Shown here piece after piece: positions 17,017 through 25,202 of a stretch of DNA of 64,000 nucleotides (position 1 is the first letter of the stretch; each line of letters opens with the position of its first letter). The notes beneath the pieces are model-generated. The model made no database searches. It worked only from the letters and a program-made list of their open reading frames with translations, and had not been told where the DNA came from. Source of the DNA: Arthrobacter endolithicus (GTDB lineage: Bacteria; Actinomycetota; Actinomycetes; Actinomycetales; Micrococcaceae); contig NZ_JAPNLH010000010.1 of NCBI RefSeq assembly GCF_026627425.1, forward strand, positions 83,344-147,343. Reading direction: 5' to 3'. The position numbers were made by a program, and so were the translations under genes.

Positions 17017-17690
17017 CCGACCATGCGGCACCCCGCCCCGCCCGGTCGCCCGGGTGGGTGCCGTTCGCCCTGGTCACCCTCGTTTTGGTGCCCGCCATTG
17101 CCGGCTCTCTGCGCCTGGTTGAGCTCGCTGGTGGTCCGCCCCTGATTCCGGCCAACCCGCGCATCACAGTCTCGCCCGTGCCTGTGGCCGTGCACATCGT
17201 CTGCGCCGTGCTGTACGCCGTCCTCGGCGCCTTCCAGTTCTCCGCCGGGCTCAGGCGCCGCCGGCCCGGCCGGCACCGGGTGGCCGGACGGGTCCTGGTG
17301 GTGCTGGGCTTGGCCGTGGCGTTCTCAGCTCTTTGGATGACGCAGTTCTACCCCCGCCAGCCCGGCACCGGGGAACTGGCCCACGTCTTCCGGCTCGCGT
17401 TCGGATCGGGCATGGCCGCCAGCATCATCCTCGGCTTCACCGCGATCCGCCACGGCGACGTCGCCCACCACCGGGCCTGGATGACACGCGCCTACGCACT
17501 GGCTCTCGGGGCCGGCACCCAAGTGTTTACCCTGGGCATCGGGAAAGCGGTCTTCGGCACCAGCGAACCCACCACCGATCTGAGCCTGGGCGCTGGCTGG
17601 GCCATCAACCTAGCTGTCGCCGAGTACCTCATCCGCCGGTCGGCGCCCCGACGAGCGCACGCCCGAGCAGCATTCGCCAGCTTCCAATGA
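17013..17690 (+). CDS. DUF2306-type membrane protein
   Basis: 225 residues from GTG 17013, overlapping the previous stop by 4 bp. It has six or seven hydrophobic spans and the DUF2306 pattern: HIVCAVLYAVLGAFQFSAGL, then RRRRPGRHRVAGRVLVVLG, FRLAFGSGMAASIILGFTA and the charged turn HHRAWMTRAYALALGAGTQ. The histidines in the loops (GDVAHHRAWM) are typical of this family, which has an unproven relation to heme or quinone membrane proteins. Its stop overlaps the ATG of the next gene. Confidence 0.85.
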   Translation: MTDHAAPRPARSPGWVPFALVTLVLVPAIAGSLRLVELAGGPPLIPANPRITVSPVPVAVHIVCAVLYAVLGAFQFSAGLRRRRPGRHRVAGRVLVVLGLAVAFSALWMTQFYPRQPGTGELAHVFRLAFGSGMAASIILGFTAIRHGDVAHHRAWMTRAYALALGAGTQVFTLGIGKAVFGTSEPTTDLSLGAGWAINLAVAEYLIRRSAPRRAHARAAFASFQ

Positions 17691-18097
17691 GCCCACGGCC
17701 AGGACACCGCGCCCCCACGCACTACGAGTTCCGGGTCGGTGGGCACCTCGACGACCACTGGTCTGTCTGGTTCGCTGACCTCACCCTGACCCGCGATAGC
17801 GACGGCACGACCAGCCTCAGCGGTCTCGTCTCGGACCAATCAGAGCTGCATGGGCTCCTCATGAAGGTCCGCGACATGGGAGTCACGCTGATCTCGCTCA
17901 AGGCTTTTGACACACCCCACTGGACCGGCGGCACGCCGGGCGTAGCTCGATGGAGAACCAATGAATGTCCACAACACCAGCTGGAGGAGAGCACCCATGA
18001 CCATCACCTCGTCCCGTCTCATCCCCCAAGCCAGCCAGACCAACCTGACTCATCGGCACATCCCAAGGACGCCAAGGCCCCCGGTCCTGGTCGTTAG
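17687..18097 (+). CDS. small soluble protein of the LAL cluster with an abnormal C-terminal tail
   Basis: 136 residues from ATG 17687, overlapping the DUF2306 stop by 4 bp. The first ~85 residues (HYEFRVGGHLDDHWSVWF, then LTLTRDSDGTTSLSGLV and LHGLLMKVRDMGVTLISL) match a small actinobacterial family often found after LAL regulators; function unknown. From about residue 88 the sequence becomes His/Pro/Ser-rich and lacks any conserved look, and it overlaps the start of a following ORF. I infer that the original stop was lost or that the 3' part was altered near 17.9-18.1 kb. Confidence 0.65.
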   Translation: MSPRPGHRAPTHYEFRVGGHLDDHWSVWFADLTLTRDSDGTTSLSGLVSDQSELHGLLMKVRDMGVTLISLKAFDTPHWTGGTPGVARWRTNECPQHQLEESTHDHHLVPSHPPSQPDQPDSSAHPKDAKAPGPGR

Positions 18098-18188
18098 TGG
18101 GGTGGCTCCAGAAAACGGCAAAAAATCGAATGTTAAGGCCTCGCCGACGCAGCTAACCACTGGCATGAAGCTTGCCGATGGAAGCTAG
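17998..18188 (+). pseudogene. N-terminal fragment of a further gene of the cluster
   Basis: ATG 17998 is preceded by a good Shine-Dalgarno (GGAGGAGAGC) and opens a 63-residue frame (MTITSSRLIPQASQTNLTH, then PPVLVVSG). The coding look stops at about 18,100, where GC content also drops. This reads as the start of a fourth operon gene cut off by a later rearrangement. No family can be named from the fragment. Confidence 0.4.
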
Positions 18189-18397
18189 CCAAAGTCCTTC
18201 CGTAAGCCAAGCCTCCAGCGACACCAGTCCGCAACAGGCAGGCATCATTCTCCATGGAACCGAACCATGGATCTGACTAGTCCTTTGAGAGATTCCGAGA
18301 ATGAGTAGCGCGCTGAGCGCACTGTCCGTGAGTGTTTGGCAGCGGGCCTGGACCAGTCGAGCACTTCTGAGCTGTCGATTGATGATTGACTGAAAGT

Positions 18398-19006
18398 ATG
18401 ATTTCGCATTTCTACCGCCCAGCCGAGGGCCATCGGCTTCCGCATGATCCGTTCAATGCAATTGTCGGGCCGCGTCCGATCGGTTGGATCGGAACACTTT
18501 CCCCTGATGGCGTTCGCAACCTCGCACCGTACAGCTTCTTCAATGCATTCTCATACACGCCGCCACTTATTGGTTTCTCGAGTACTTCGCGTAAGCACAC
18601 CGCGCGGAACGCTGAGCTGAGCGGTGAGTTCACCTGGAACCTGGTTACGCGCGCCCTCGCGGAGCAGATGAACGCAACGTCAACGATGGCCAACGTTGAT
18701 GAATTCCTCGCATCCGGCTTGGAAGCCGCCGATTCTGTTGATATCAGTGCGCCGCGAGTTGCAGCCTCGCCGGTGAGTTTTGAATGCAGGGTCAGCGATG
18801 TCATTCCATTGCGTGGTGCAGCCGGACACACTTCTACCGGCGTGCTCACGATCGGCGAAGTCATCGCGGTGCACATCGATGAGGCCCTGATTCCCGAGGG
18901 TATTTATCAGACGGCTCTCGCCCAACCGGTCCTGCGTGCAGGCGGCCCAAGTACTTATTTCGAGGTCCTTGCCGAAGGGCGTTTTGATCTCGTGAGGCCA
19001 CACTAG
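18398..19006 (+). CDS. flavin reductase-like domain protein (split-barrel FMN-binding)
   Basis: 202 residues from ATG 18398 (MISHFYRPAEGHRLPHDPF). FNAIVGPRPIGWIGTLSPDG and LAPYSFFNAFSYTPPLIGFS are typical of the DIM6/NTAB flavin-reductase family. Such proteins bind FMN and either reduce flavin with NAD(P)H or act as stand-alone flavoproteins. A very similar function is encoded again at 44.8 kb, though the sequences are clearly different. The gene is in the lower-GC patch, with no operon partner. Confidence 0.85.
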   Translation: MISHFYRPAEGHRLPHDPFNAIVGPRPIGWIGTLSPDGVRNLAPYSFFNAFSYTPPLIGFSSTSRKHTARNAELSGEFTWNLVTRALAEQMNATSTMANVDEFLASGLEAADSVDISAPRVAASPVSFECRVSDVIPLRGAAGHTSTGVLTIGEVIAVHIDEALIPEGIYQTALAQPVLRAGGPSTYFEVLAEGRFDLVRPH

Positions 19007-19227
19007 AGCCTAACGCGGTTTCTCTACATGCCCGTTAGACGGTGGCTCGTCGGGCACGCTATTGCCCGATGAGGGATTGGCTTGCGGGACGAGTTTTGAT
19101 CGAAAGATGGTGCCCCATGATTACTCGTTAATGGGGATAAATGGGAGCTCGGGTTGGAATGGTTTTTTCGCGCACCGGGGAGGCTATTCAGCGCCGACCA
19201 GGCCGGCCGCCGCTTCCCGTTCGTGCT

Positions 19228-19899
19228 TTAGGGTCGGGGCGGTGTGAGTAATTCGCTGGGTTTAACTGCGGTGTCGGGCACGGTTGTTAGGGTGTGGAGT
19301 CTGGTGGAAAGCGCTGCAATGGCGGCGAAAACGAAAGCTCCGGCGGCGATGGCCACGGACATAGTTGCGACGGCAGCGTAGCCCCCTATCCGTGGGTCAA
19401 GGAAAGGATAGGGGTACCATCCAGCGATCGGCCCCCGGGCGAGGCTGTAGATCAGGTACAGCAGAGGAAATCCCAGCCAGATCAAGGATGTCCGCAGGGG
19501 AATTCTGGTCTTCGGGAGGTCCACGAGCCAGTCGATCACCATGATGGTCGGCATTGTGTAGTGGAGCACTACGTTGATCCAAGGGATGGGGGTATTAACG
19601 TCGATGTCACTCAAGAGAAGGCTGTAGACAATCCCGGTGATGGTCATATAAATAGTCGCTGCACCACGCAGGAGATCAAGCGACCGAGGATTCTGGCCTT
19701 TCCAGGCGCAGGTGCCCGCTATTGCCAAGGTGATAAAGGCGATGACATTGGATTCGATAGTGAAGTAGCTGAAGTAATTCGCAGCAGACGCGCCGGGCAC
19801 GTTTGTTAGCAGGTGGGCTAGTTGAACTGTGACTGCAAGCAGCCCCAGGGCGGCGAACCAGAATCTGAAAAGAGCGAGCCCACGGTTGCGGGTAGTCAT
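19228..19899 (-). CDS. Pr6Pr family membrane protein
   Basis: 223 residues from ATG 19899 (AAGGA lies ~9 nt upstream). Six membrane spans with the family look: FRFWFAALGLLAVTVQLAHL, YFSYFTIESNVIAFITLA, and the polar IPWINVVLHYTMPTIMVIDW between spans. These proteins (Pr6Pr, distantly like FAR-17a/AIG1) are of unknown function, although the ARNE/AIG1 relatives include hydrolases acting on lipid esters. One counted line inside this gene has 50% GC, well below its surroundings. Confidence 0.8.
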   Translation of the reverse strand: MTTRNRGLALFRFWFAALGLLAVTVQLAHLLTNVPGASAANYFSYFTIESNVIAFITLAIAGTCAWKGQNPRSLDLLRGAATIYMTITGIVYSLLLSDIDVNTPIPWINVVLHYTMPTIMVIDWLVDLPKTRIPLRTSLIWLGFPLLYLIYSLARGPIAGWYPYPFLDPRIGGYAAVATMSVAIAAGAFVFAAIAALSTRLHTLTTVPDTAVKPSELLTPPRP

Positions 19900-20317
19900 C
19901 ACGGCTTCCTTCTCGTAGTGCCCACAATGCTGGGGGCCAGTGGCGGCGGCACCAGATTTTGCGCACCGCCGGTCAGTGGTGACGGGGTTTGCGTGTCACC
20001 AGCCACCGCAGCGCCGGAGGAAGATGAGGAAACCGCCAGTGAGTATCAGAATAGTTCCAACGTTAACAAACACGGCCATGACCGGACGCATTCATCCTGG
20101 GCTGTTTTCGTGATGGCAGAGAAACAGCGCATTCAGAGGCTACTCCCGTAAGAGGGTGGCGGACGAGACACCGAAAACCAGCGGGCTGGCGTAGAGGGGT
20201 GTTTCATAAGGGAACCTCATGCGGGATAGATTTCGGGAGACAGGCATCCGGTCTCGTTTCAATTCCAATAGGAAGGTTCGCATGGACCGGTTTTTGGAAC
20301 GCGCGTAGGTTCATGTG
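19900..20317. other. 418-bp intergenic stretch with one small possible ORF
   Basis: Between two divergent genes of the lower-GC patch. Apart from a 27-codon hydrophobic frame on the minus strand (19996-20079, listed separately) I see no gene, repeat or terminator. The AATTCCAATAGGAAGG segment near 20262-20275 could be part of the promoter or leader of the gene at 20318. Confidence 0.5.
19996..20079 (-). CDS. 27-residue hydrophobic ORF (possible small membrane protein)
   Basis: Starts at ATG 20079 and ends at TGA 19996-19998. MAVFVNVGTILILTGGFLI then FLRRCGGW forms a single membrane span with a positive end. It may be a small membrane protein or the tail of a lost surface protein, whose anchors look like this. 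No Shine-Dalgarno was evident. Low confidence. Confidence 0.25.
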   Translation of the reverse strand: MAVFVNVGTILILTGGFLIFLRRCGGW

Positions 20318-20770
20318 ATGAGGAGAATCGCGGCACTAGTGCTGTCTGGGGTCGGATCATCTCTCTGGCTAACCGGGTACGGCATCGTGTCAGGCACCAC
20401 TTCTGGGACGTGCGTCGACTGGGTGCATTTTGACACCCCTCAAGACATCTTTAATCAAGCCGGCGTGGTGGTGATAGGTAAGCCGCTGAGCCAAGACGGG
20501 CAGACCAGCATTTATGGTTACACGGCGCAGACCCATCTTGTGAAAATTGAAAAAGTCCTTAAGGGAGACACGGGCGCCAATACGATGCAGATCTCTGCCA
20601 TGCCTGAAACGTGCACGGGGGGCGTCTCCTACCCGGACGGCGACCCACTGGAAACTAGTCGTAGATTGATCATTTTTCTGACCAAGGACGACGGCAAGTG
20701 GTTTACTTTTACACCCGCCCAAGGAGTCCTTTCCTTTGATAACGGAACGGCGCTTCCCTTCCACCAGTGA
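20318..20770 (+). CDS. exported protein of unknown function
   Basis: 150 residues from ATG 20318, one codon after an in-frame GTG. The N-terminus (MRRIAALVLSGVGSSLWLTG) looks like a signal peptide; no lipobox is seen. The rest is soluble, with a repeated theme KVLKGDTGANTMQI and GGVSYPDGDPLETSRRLIIF, which resembles actinobacterial proteins in which a bound gas or metal signal is unknown. I do not recognise a named family. It lies just before the DUF3039 housekeeping block. Confidence 0.6.
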   Translation: MRRIAALVLSGVGSSLWLTGYGIVSGTTSGTCVDWVHFDTPQDIFNQAGVVVIGKPLSQDGQTSIYGYTAQTHLVKIEKVLKGDTGANTMQISAMPETCTGGVSYPDGDPLETSRRLIIFLTKDDGKWFTFTPAQGVLSFDNGTALPFHQ

Positions 20771-20915
20771 GGACGCCCCCGTCGTAACGGCACGACGGCG
20801 GCGGGCGCCGTCTCGGTGCATCTGCACTGCCGCCGTCGTACTTGAACGCCTGCAGCTCTGCCGCCCGAGTGGACAACAGCTCGTTTGCAGACATGACCGG
20901 TGAAGCGTCAACGGC

Positions 20916-20921
20916 TAGGAT
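20916..20921 (+). promoter_or_regulatory. -10 element TAGGAT of the DUF3039 gene
   Basis: TAGGAT ends 7 nt before ATG 20929; no Shine-Dalgarno follows. This favours ATG 20929 over the earlier in-frame starts at 20842 and 20920. Confidence 0.55.
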
Positions 20922-20928
20922 GGAGACC

Positions 20929-21252
20929 ATGAGTATGCCTCCAGACCCCTTCGAATCCGACCCGATGCGGGCCCCGCTTGGCACCGGTACGTCCACCGCC
21001 ACCATTGAGCGCGAGGAACTGCGCCAAGAGGTGGAACCGGGCGATAGCGAGCGTTTTGCGCATTATGTGCGCAAGGAGAAAATCATGGAGTCCGCGATGT
21101 CCGGCGAGCCCGTGATTGCCCTCTGCGGCAAGGTTTGGACGCCCGGCCGCGACCCGGAAAAGTTCCCCGTCTGCCCGGAGTGCAAGTCCATCTACGACGG
21201 ATTGCGCCCGGGTAAAGACAAGGGCAAAGACAAGTCGGGCTCCGATAAATAA
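20929..21252 (+). CDS. DUF3039 domain protein
   Basis: 107 residues. The family core is complete: TATIEREELRQEVEPGDSER, RFAHYVRKEKIMESAMSGEP, ALCGKVWTPGRDP and the zinc-like CGKVW...CPECK cysteines (C at ALCGK and VCPECK). DUF3039 is restricted to actinobacteria and its function is unknown; the cysteine pairs suggest a small metal-binding fold. The Lys/Gly-rich tail (KDKGKDKSGSDK) is not conserved. The DEAD helicase gene follows 89 bp downstream. Confidence 0.88.
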   Translation: MSMPPDPFESDPMRAPLGTGTSTATIEREELRQEVEPGDSERFAHYVRKEKIMESAMSGEPVIALCGKVWTPGRDPEKFPVCPECKSIYDGLRPGKDKGKDKSGSDK

Positions 21253-21341
21253 GTGCTGACGGTTTTCATTTACCCTTCGGTCGGTGAGCTAGCCCCGGCA
21301 CGGGTCGCAGTGTTGTGCATCCGGCCCGGAGGTATTCAGCT

Positions 21342-23123
21342 GTGACGGACACCCTTTTTGGCGGCCCGGCGCTGCCTCCTGCGTACCCCGAACGCGCCGC
21401 CTGGGGAACTGCCCCGAAGCTGCGCGCGTGGCAGGCGCAGGCCATCGAGAACTACTTCGCCGCCGAGCCGCAGGATTTCCTGGCGGTGGCGACGCCCGGC
21501 GCGGGAAAGACGACGTTTGCGCTGCGGATAGCCACGGAACTGATCGAGCGCGGCGTGGTGAACCGTGTGACCATTGTGACGCCGACCGACCATCTGAAGC
21601 GGCAATGGGCCGATGCCGCGGCCCGGGTGGGGATCGCGATTGATCCGAACTTCAAGAACGCCGATGGCAAGCACGGGCGCGGTTTTATGGGCGTGGCGGT
21701 GACCTATGCACAAGTTGCCAGCAAGCCGATGCTGCACCGGGCCAAAACGGAGGCGGCCCGGACCCTGGTGATTCTCGATGAGATCCACCACGGCGGCGAC
21801 GCGTTGTCCTGGGGCGACGGGATCCGTGAAGCCTTTGAGCCGGCCTCCCGGAGGCTGGCCCTGACCGGGACTCCTTTCCGCTCAGACACCGCAGCCATTC
21901 CCTTTGTTGAATATGTGGAAGACCGCGAGGGAATCCGGCGTTCGCGGGCCGATTACACCTACGGCTACGGCGAAGCGCTGCGGGACCACGTGGTGCGCCC
22001 GGTGATGTTTATGGCGTATTCGGGCCAGATGCGCTGGCGCACCGGGACCGGGGAGGAGATGTCTGCCTCGCTCGGGGCGCCGGTGACCAAGGATATTACC
22101 TCCCAGGCCTGGCGGACGGCGCTGAACCCCGCCGGCGAATGGATTCCCTCCGTCCTGGCGGCGGCGGATAAGCGTCTCACAGAGGTGCGGCGGGCGGTTC
22201 CTGACGCCGGCGGCATGGTCATTGCCACCGACCACGAGGACGCGCGCGCGTACGCCGGAACGCTGAAGAAGATCACTGGCGAATCTCCTACGGTGATTCT
22301 CTCCGATGATGCCAAGGCCTCGCACAAAATCGAGGAATTTTCCGCCGGGCACAAGCGCTGGCTGGTCGCCGTGCGGATGGTCTCCGAGGGCGTTGACGTG
22401 CCTCGGCTGGCCGTGGGTGTGTACGCGACCTCGACCGCGACGCCGCTGTTTTTCGCCCAGGCAGTGGGACGCTTTGTGCGGGCACGCAAGCGCGGGGAAA
22501 CGGCATCGGTGTTCCTGCCGTCCGTGCCGAACCTGATGGTGTTGGCCAACCAGCTGGAACTGGAACGGGACCATGCGCTGGACAGGCCGGAGGCCGAAGC
22601 GGACGGATTCGTCACCGAAGACGCCGAGATGCTGGAGGCGAACCGGGAGGAAAAAGGCTCGGACACGCTGGAAAAGTTCAAGTTTGAAGCTCTTGAATCG
22701 CAGGCATCTTTTGATCGGGTCTTGTTCGACGGCGGCGAGTTCGGTACCGGCGGCGAGATGGGAAGCGAGGACGAACTCGATTTCCTCGGCATTCCGGGGC
22801 TGCTGGACGCCGATCAGATGAGTGTGCTGCTCCGCCAGCGTCAGGCCGAGCAGCAGTCCCGCCGCCGCAAGTCCCCTTCCACGGCCGCCGCCCCCGCCCC
22901 GGACGGCGCACCGGCCGTGATGGACCATCGGATGCTCACCGAACTGCGCAATGAGCTGGCCAAGAATGTCTCGGCCTGGTCGGCGCGATCGGGCATGGCG
23001 CACGGCCTGGTGCACAGCGAGCTGCGGCGCACCTGCGGGGGCCCGGCGGTTGCGCAGGCCAATGAGGTTCAGCTGCAGGACCGGCTGAAGAAGCTGCAGG
23101 GCTGGTTCATCGGGCGTAAATAG
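21342..23123 (+). CDS. superfamily II DEAD/DEAH-type helicase
   Basis: 593 residues from GTG 21342, preceded by GGAGGTATTC. Motif I is ATPGAGKTTFALRIA, motif II is VILDEIHHGGD (DEIH rather than DEAD), motif III RLALTGTPFRSDT and motif VI AQAVGRFVRARKRGE. It should unwind or remodel nucleic acid using ATP. The C-terminal ~200 residues are helical with low-complexity (SRRRKSPSTAAAPAPDG) and match the C-terminus of actinobacterial helicases adjacent to DUF3039. The in-frame ATG 27 bp earlier lacks a Shine-Dalgarno. Confidence 0.92.
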   Translation: MTDTLFGGPALPPAYPERAAWGTAPKLRAWQAQAIENYFAAEPQDFLAVATPGAGKTTFALRIATELIERGVVNRVTIVTPTDHLKRQWADAAARVGIAIDPNFKNADGKHGRGFMGVAVTYAQVASKPMLHRAKTEAARTLVILDEIHHGGDALSWGDGIREAFEPASRRLALTGTPFRSDTAAIPFVEYVEDREGIRRSRADYTYGYGEALRDHVVRPVMFMAYSGQMRWRTGTGEEMSASLGAPVTKDITSQAWRTALNPAGEWIPSVLAAADKRLTEVRRAVPDAGGMVIATDHEDARAYAGTLKKITGESPTVILSDDAKASHKIEEFSAGHKRWLVAVRMVSEGVDVPRLAVGVYATSTATPLFFAQAVGRFVRARKRGETASVFLPSVPNLMVLANQLELERDHALDRPEAEADGFVTEDAEMLEANREEKGSDTLEKFKFEALESQASFDRVLFDGGEFGTGGEMGSEDELDFLGIPGLLDADQMSVLLRQRQAEQQSRRRKSPSTAAAPAPDGAPAVMDHRMLTELRNELAKNVSAWSARSGMAHGLVHSELRRTCGGPAVAQANEVQLQDRLKKLQGWFIGRK

Positions 23124-23150
23124 CCCGGTTGCGGCAGCGCCGGGGGGTTC

Positions 23151-23837
23151 TCAGGAGTGGCGGAGCTCCACCCCGGCGTCGGTGAGCTGCTCGAGTGCGG
23201 CCGCCGCCGTGTCCGGGGCGACGCCGGCAATCAGGTCGGTCAGTACGGTGGTGTCATAGCCGGCCTCCAGGGCATCCAAAGCGGTGGCCCGGACACAGTG
23301 GTCCGTCGCCAGTCCCACTATGGTGACCGAGTCGACGTCGCGCTCCCGCAGCCAGTCGTCCAGCGTGACGGTTCCCGCGGCCGCGGACGGGCTGCCGGGA
23401 CCGAAACCGTCATCGTCCTCATCCTCATCCTCAGCTTCATCATCCGCGATGCCACCGGAAGCGCCAGGTGTGTGCTCGCCGGTGCGCACTTCATCCTCCG
23501 GTGCCAACAGCCCTTCAAAGCCGGAGTAGCCAGCATCAAACTGGCCCTTGCGGAAGTACGCGTCAATGTTCTCGGTGTCCAGATCTGGGTGCAGGGCGGC
23601 CCCGCGGCTGTCCGCGACGCAATGGACCGGCCAGCTGGTGATGAAGTCGGGGGAGTCGGAGAAATGCGCGCCCGGAGCGATATGCCAGTCCTGGGTTGCC
23701 ACGATATAGTCATAGTCCACGCTGGTGTCCAGCAGCTCGCTGACGTCCGCGGCCAGGGCGGCTCCGCCGGTGACGGCCAGTGACCCTCCTTCGCAAAAAT
23801 CATTCTGCACGTCGACAATGATCAGTGCCTGCGTCAT
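23151..23837 (-). CDS. pncA: nicotinamidase (PncA), with an acidic insert
   Basis: 228 residues; usual length is about 190-200. It hydrolyses nicotinamide to nicotinate for NAD salvage. Catalytic Asp9 (VDVQNDF), Lys97 (FRKGQ) and Cys181 (GLATDHCVRATALDAL), and metal ligands in TQDWHIAPGAHF (D50, H52, H58), are all present. Residues ~113-156 are an extra segment, rich in Asp/Glu then Gly/Ser/Ala (ADDEAEDEDEDDD), between two conserved blocks. The gene overlaps pncB by 4 bp and both form the nicotinate branch of salvage. Confidence 0.93.
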   Translation of the reverse strand: MTQALIIVDVQNDFCEGGSLAVTGGAALAADVSELLDTSVDYDYIVATQDWHIAPGAHFSDSPDFITSWPVHCVADSRGAALHPDLDTENIDAYFRKGQFDAGYSGFEGLLAPEDEVRTGEHTPGASGGIADDEAEDEDEDDDGFGPGSPSAAAGTVTLDDWLRERDVDSVTIVGLATDHCVRATALDALEAGYDTTVLTDLIAGVAPDTAAAALEQLTDAGVELRHS

Positions 23838-25165
23838 GATGCCTCCTCAAATTCGGTAGGGATTACGGGTTCGCCGCGCTGGAGCCGCATGGCCGCGCCG
23901 GGCAGCTCGGCCAGCGAAGCGCGGTGTCTTTCGGCGGCCCGGCGCACACCTTCGGAACCCGTCCAACCCGGCGTCAGCACGCCGTCGGCCATGAACTGTT
24001 GGAGCAGCGTCCGGTCGTCGCCGTCATCTGGCGGCCGGTGCCCGATGCCGATGACCTCGGCCGTGGCTTTGCCCTTCGCGTCGCGGCGACGGAGCGCATG
24101 CTTTCTCCCGCCGAGGGACGTTTTGTTCTTGGCAATTTTGGCCACCGGAACGAACGTGCCCTCGTCGTCCTCCCGGCTGACCAGCTTGTAGACCATGCCC
24201 GCCGTCGGCGCGCCGGACCCGGTCACCAGCGAGGTGCCCACGCCGTAGGAATCCACCGGCGCCGCGGCGAGGGCCGCAATGGCATATTCATCAAGATCCG
24301 ATGTCACGGTGATCCGGGTCCCGGTGTTCCCGAGTGAGTCCAGCAGCGTGCGCACCTCGCGCGCCTGCGCCAGCAGATCGCCCGAATCCAGCCGGACGCC
24401 GCCCAGCCCGGGGCCGGCCAGTTCGACGGCGGTGCGCACCGCGGCCTCGACGTCGTAGGTGTCCACGAGCAAGGTGGTATCCGCGCCCAGGGCCTGCAGC
24501 TGCGCGGCAAAGGCCGCCCGCTCCGAGTCATGGAGCAATGTAAAGGAATGTGCGGCGGTCCCCACCGTCGGCACACCGTACCGGCGCCCGCATTCCAGGT
24601 TCGAGGTGCTGGCGAAACCGGCAATGACGGCGGCGCGGGAGGCGGCGACGGCGGACTCCTCATGCGTGCGGCGCGAACCCATCTCTATGCACGGCCGCCC
24701 GCCGGCGGCACCGGCCATTCGGGACGCGGCGGAGGCTATTGCGCTGTCATGGTTGAGCACGGAGAGGACATAGGTCTCCAGGACGCAGGCCTGCGCAAAG
24801 GTCGCCTCGAGGATCAGGATGGGGGAGTTGGGGAAGTAGGAGTCCCCCTCGGCATAACCGTAAATGTTGCCGGAGAACTTGTAGCCCGCCAGCCAGTCAA
24901 TTGTCTGGTCATTGACCACCTTGTTGCGGGCCAGGAACTCCAGCTCGGCGGAGCCAAAACGGAACTTTTCGATTCCCTCCAACAGCCGCCCCGTCCCGCC
25001 GACAACGCCGTAGCGCCGGCCATCCGGCAAGCGCCGGGCGAATGCTTCGAAGACGCTGCGGCGGTGTGCTGCGCCCGAGTGCAACGCGGCCTGCAGCATG
25101 GTCAGCTCGTAGTGGTCCGTGTACAAGGAGGTGGCGGGTTGGTCCCAGGAAGGCGAGATAGTCAC
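23834..25165 (-). CDS. pncB: nicotinate phosphoribosyltransferase
   Basis: 443 residues from GTG 25165. It condenses nicotinate with PRPP using ATP to give nicotinate mononucleotide. Typical blocks include LYTDHYELTMLQAAL, VFEAFARRLPDGRRYGVVGG, EMGSRRTHEESAVAASRAAV, FTLLHDSERAAF and VRLDSGDLLAQAREVR. It is coupled to pncA downstream (4-bp overlap). The promoter region is only 37 bp long, shared with the divergent clpS. Confidence 0.95.
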   Translation of the reverse strand: MTISPSWDQPATSLYTDHYELTMLQAALHSGAAHRRSVFEAFARRLPDGRRYGVVGGTGRLLEGIEKFRFGSAELEFLARNKVVNDQTIDWLAGYKFSGNIYGYAEGDSYFPNSPILILEATFAQACVLETYVLSVLNHDSAIASAASRMAGAAGGRPCIEMGSRRTHEESAVAASRAAVIAGFASTSNLECGRRYGVPTVGTAAHSFTLLHDSERAAFAAQLQALGADTTLLVDTYDVEAAVRTAVELAGPGLGGVRLDSGDLLAQAREVRTLLDSLGNTGTRITVTSDLDEYAIAALAAAPVDSYGVGTSLVTGSGAPTAGMVYKLVSREDDEGTFVPVAKIAKNKTSLGGRKHALRRRDAKGKATAEVIGIGHRPPDDGDDRTLLQQFMADGVLTPGWTGSEGVRRAAERHRASLAELPGAAMRLQRGEPVIPTEFEEAS

Positions 25166-25172
25166 GAAATTT

Positions 25173-25178
25173 ACTCTA
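25173..25178 (-). promoter_or_regulatory. -10 element TAGAGT of pncB
   Basis: On the minus strand TAGAGT ends 7 nt before the GTG at 25165. No Shine-Dalgarno is present. It is head-to-head with the clpS -10 box, 12 bp apart. Confidence 0.5.
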
Positions 25179-25194
25179 GTGCGGCCACACTAGA
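25175..25194. promoter_or_regulatory. inverted repeat spanning both pncB and clpS -10 boxes
   Basis: TCTAGTG (25175-25181) and CACTAGA (25188-25194) are perfect inverted repeats separated by 6 bp. The symmetry partly comes from the two facing -10 hexamers. It could also bind a regulator of NAD salvage; nothing else supports that. Confidence 0.5.
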
Positions 25195-25196
25195 AT
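25191..25196 (+). promoter_or_regulatory. -10 element TAGAAT of clpS
   Basis: TAGAAT ends 6 nt before the ATG at 25203, giving a probable leaderless transcript. Confidence 0.55.
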
Positions 25197-25202
25197 GGAC
25201 AC

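Noticed and set aside
21882..23015. 377-codon open frame antisense to the helicase
   Set aside because: Composition and lack of motifs show it is a shadow of the helicase gene.
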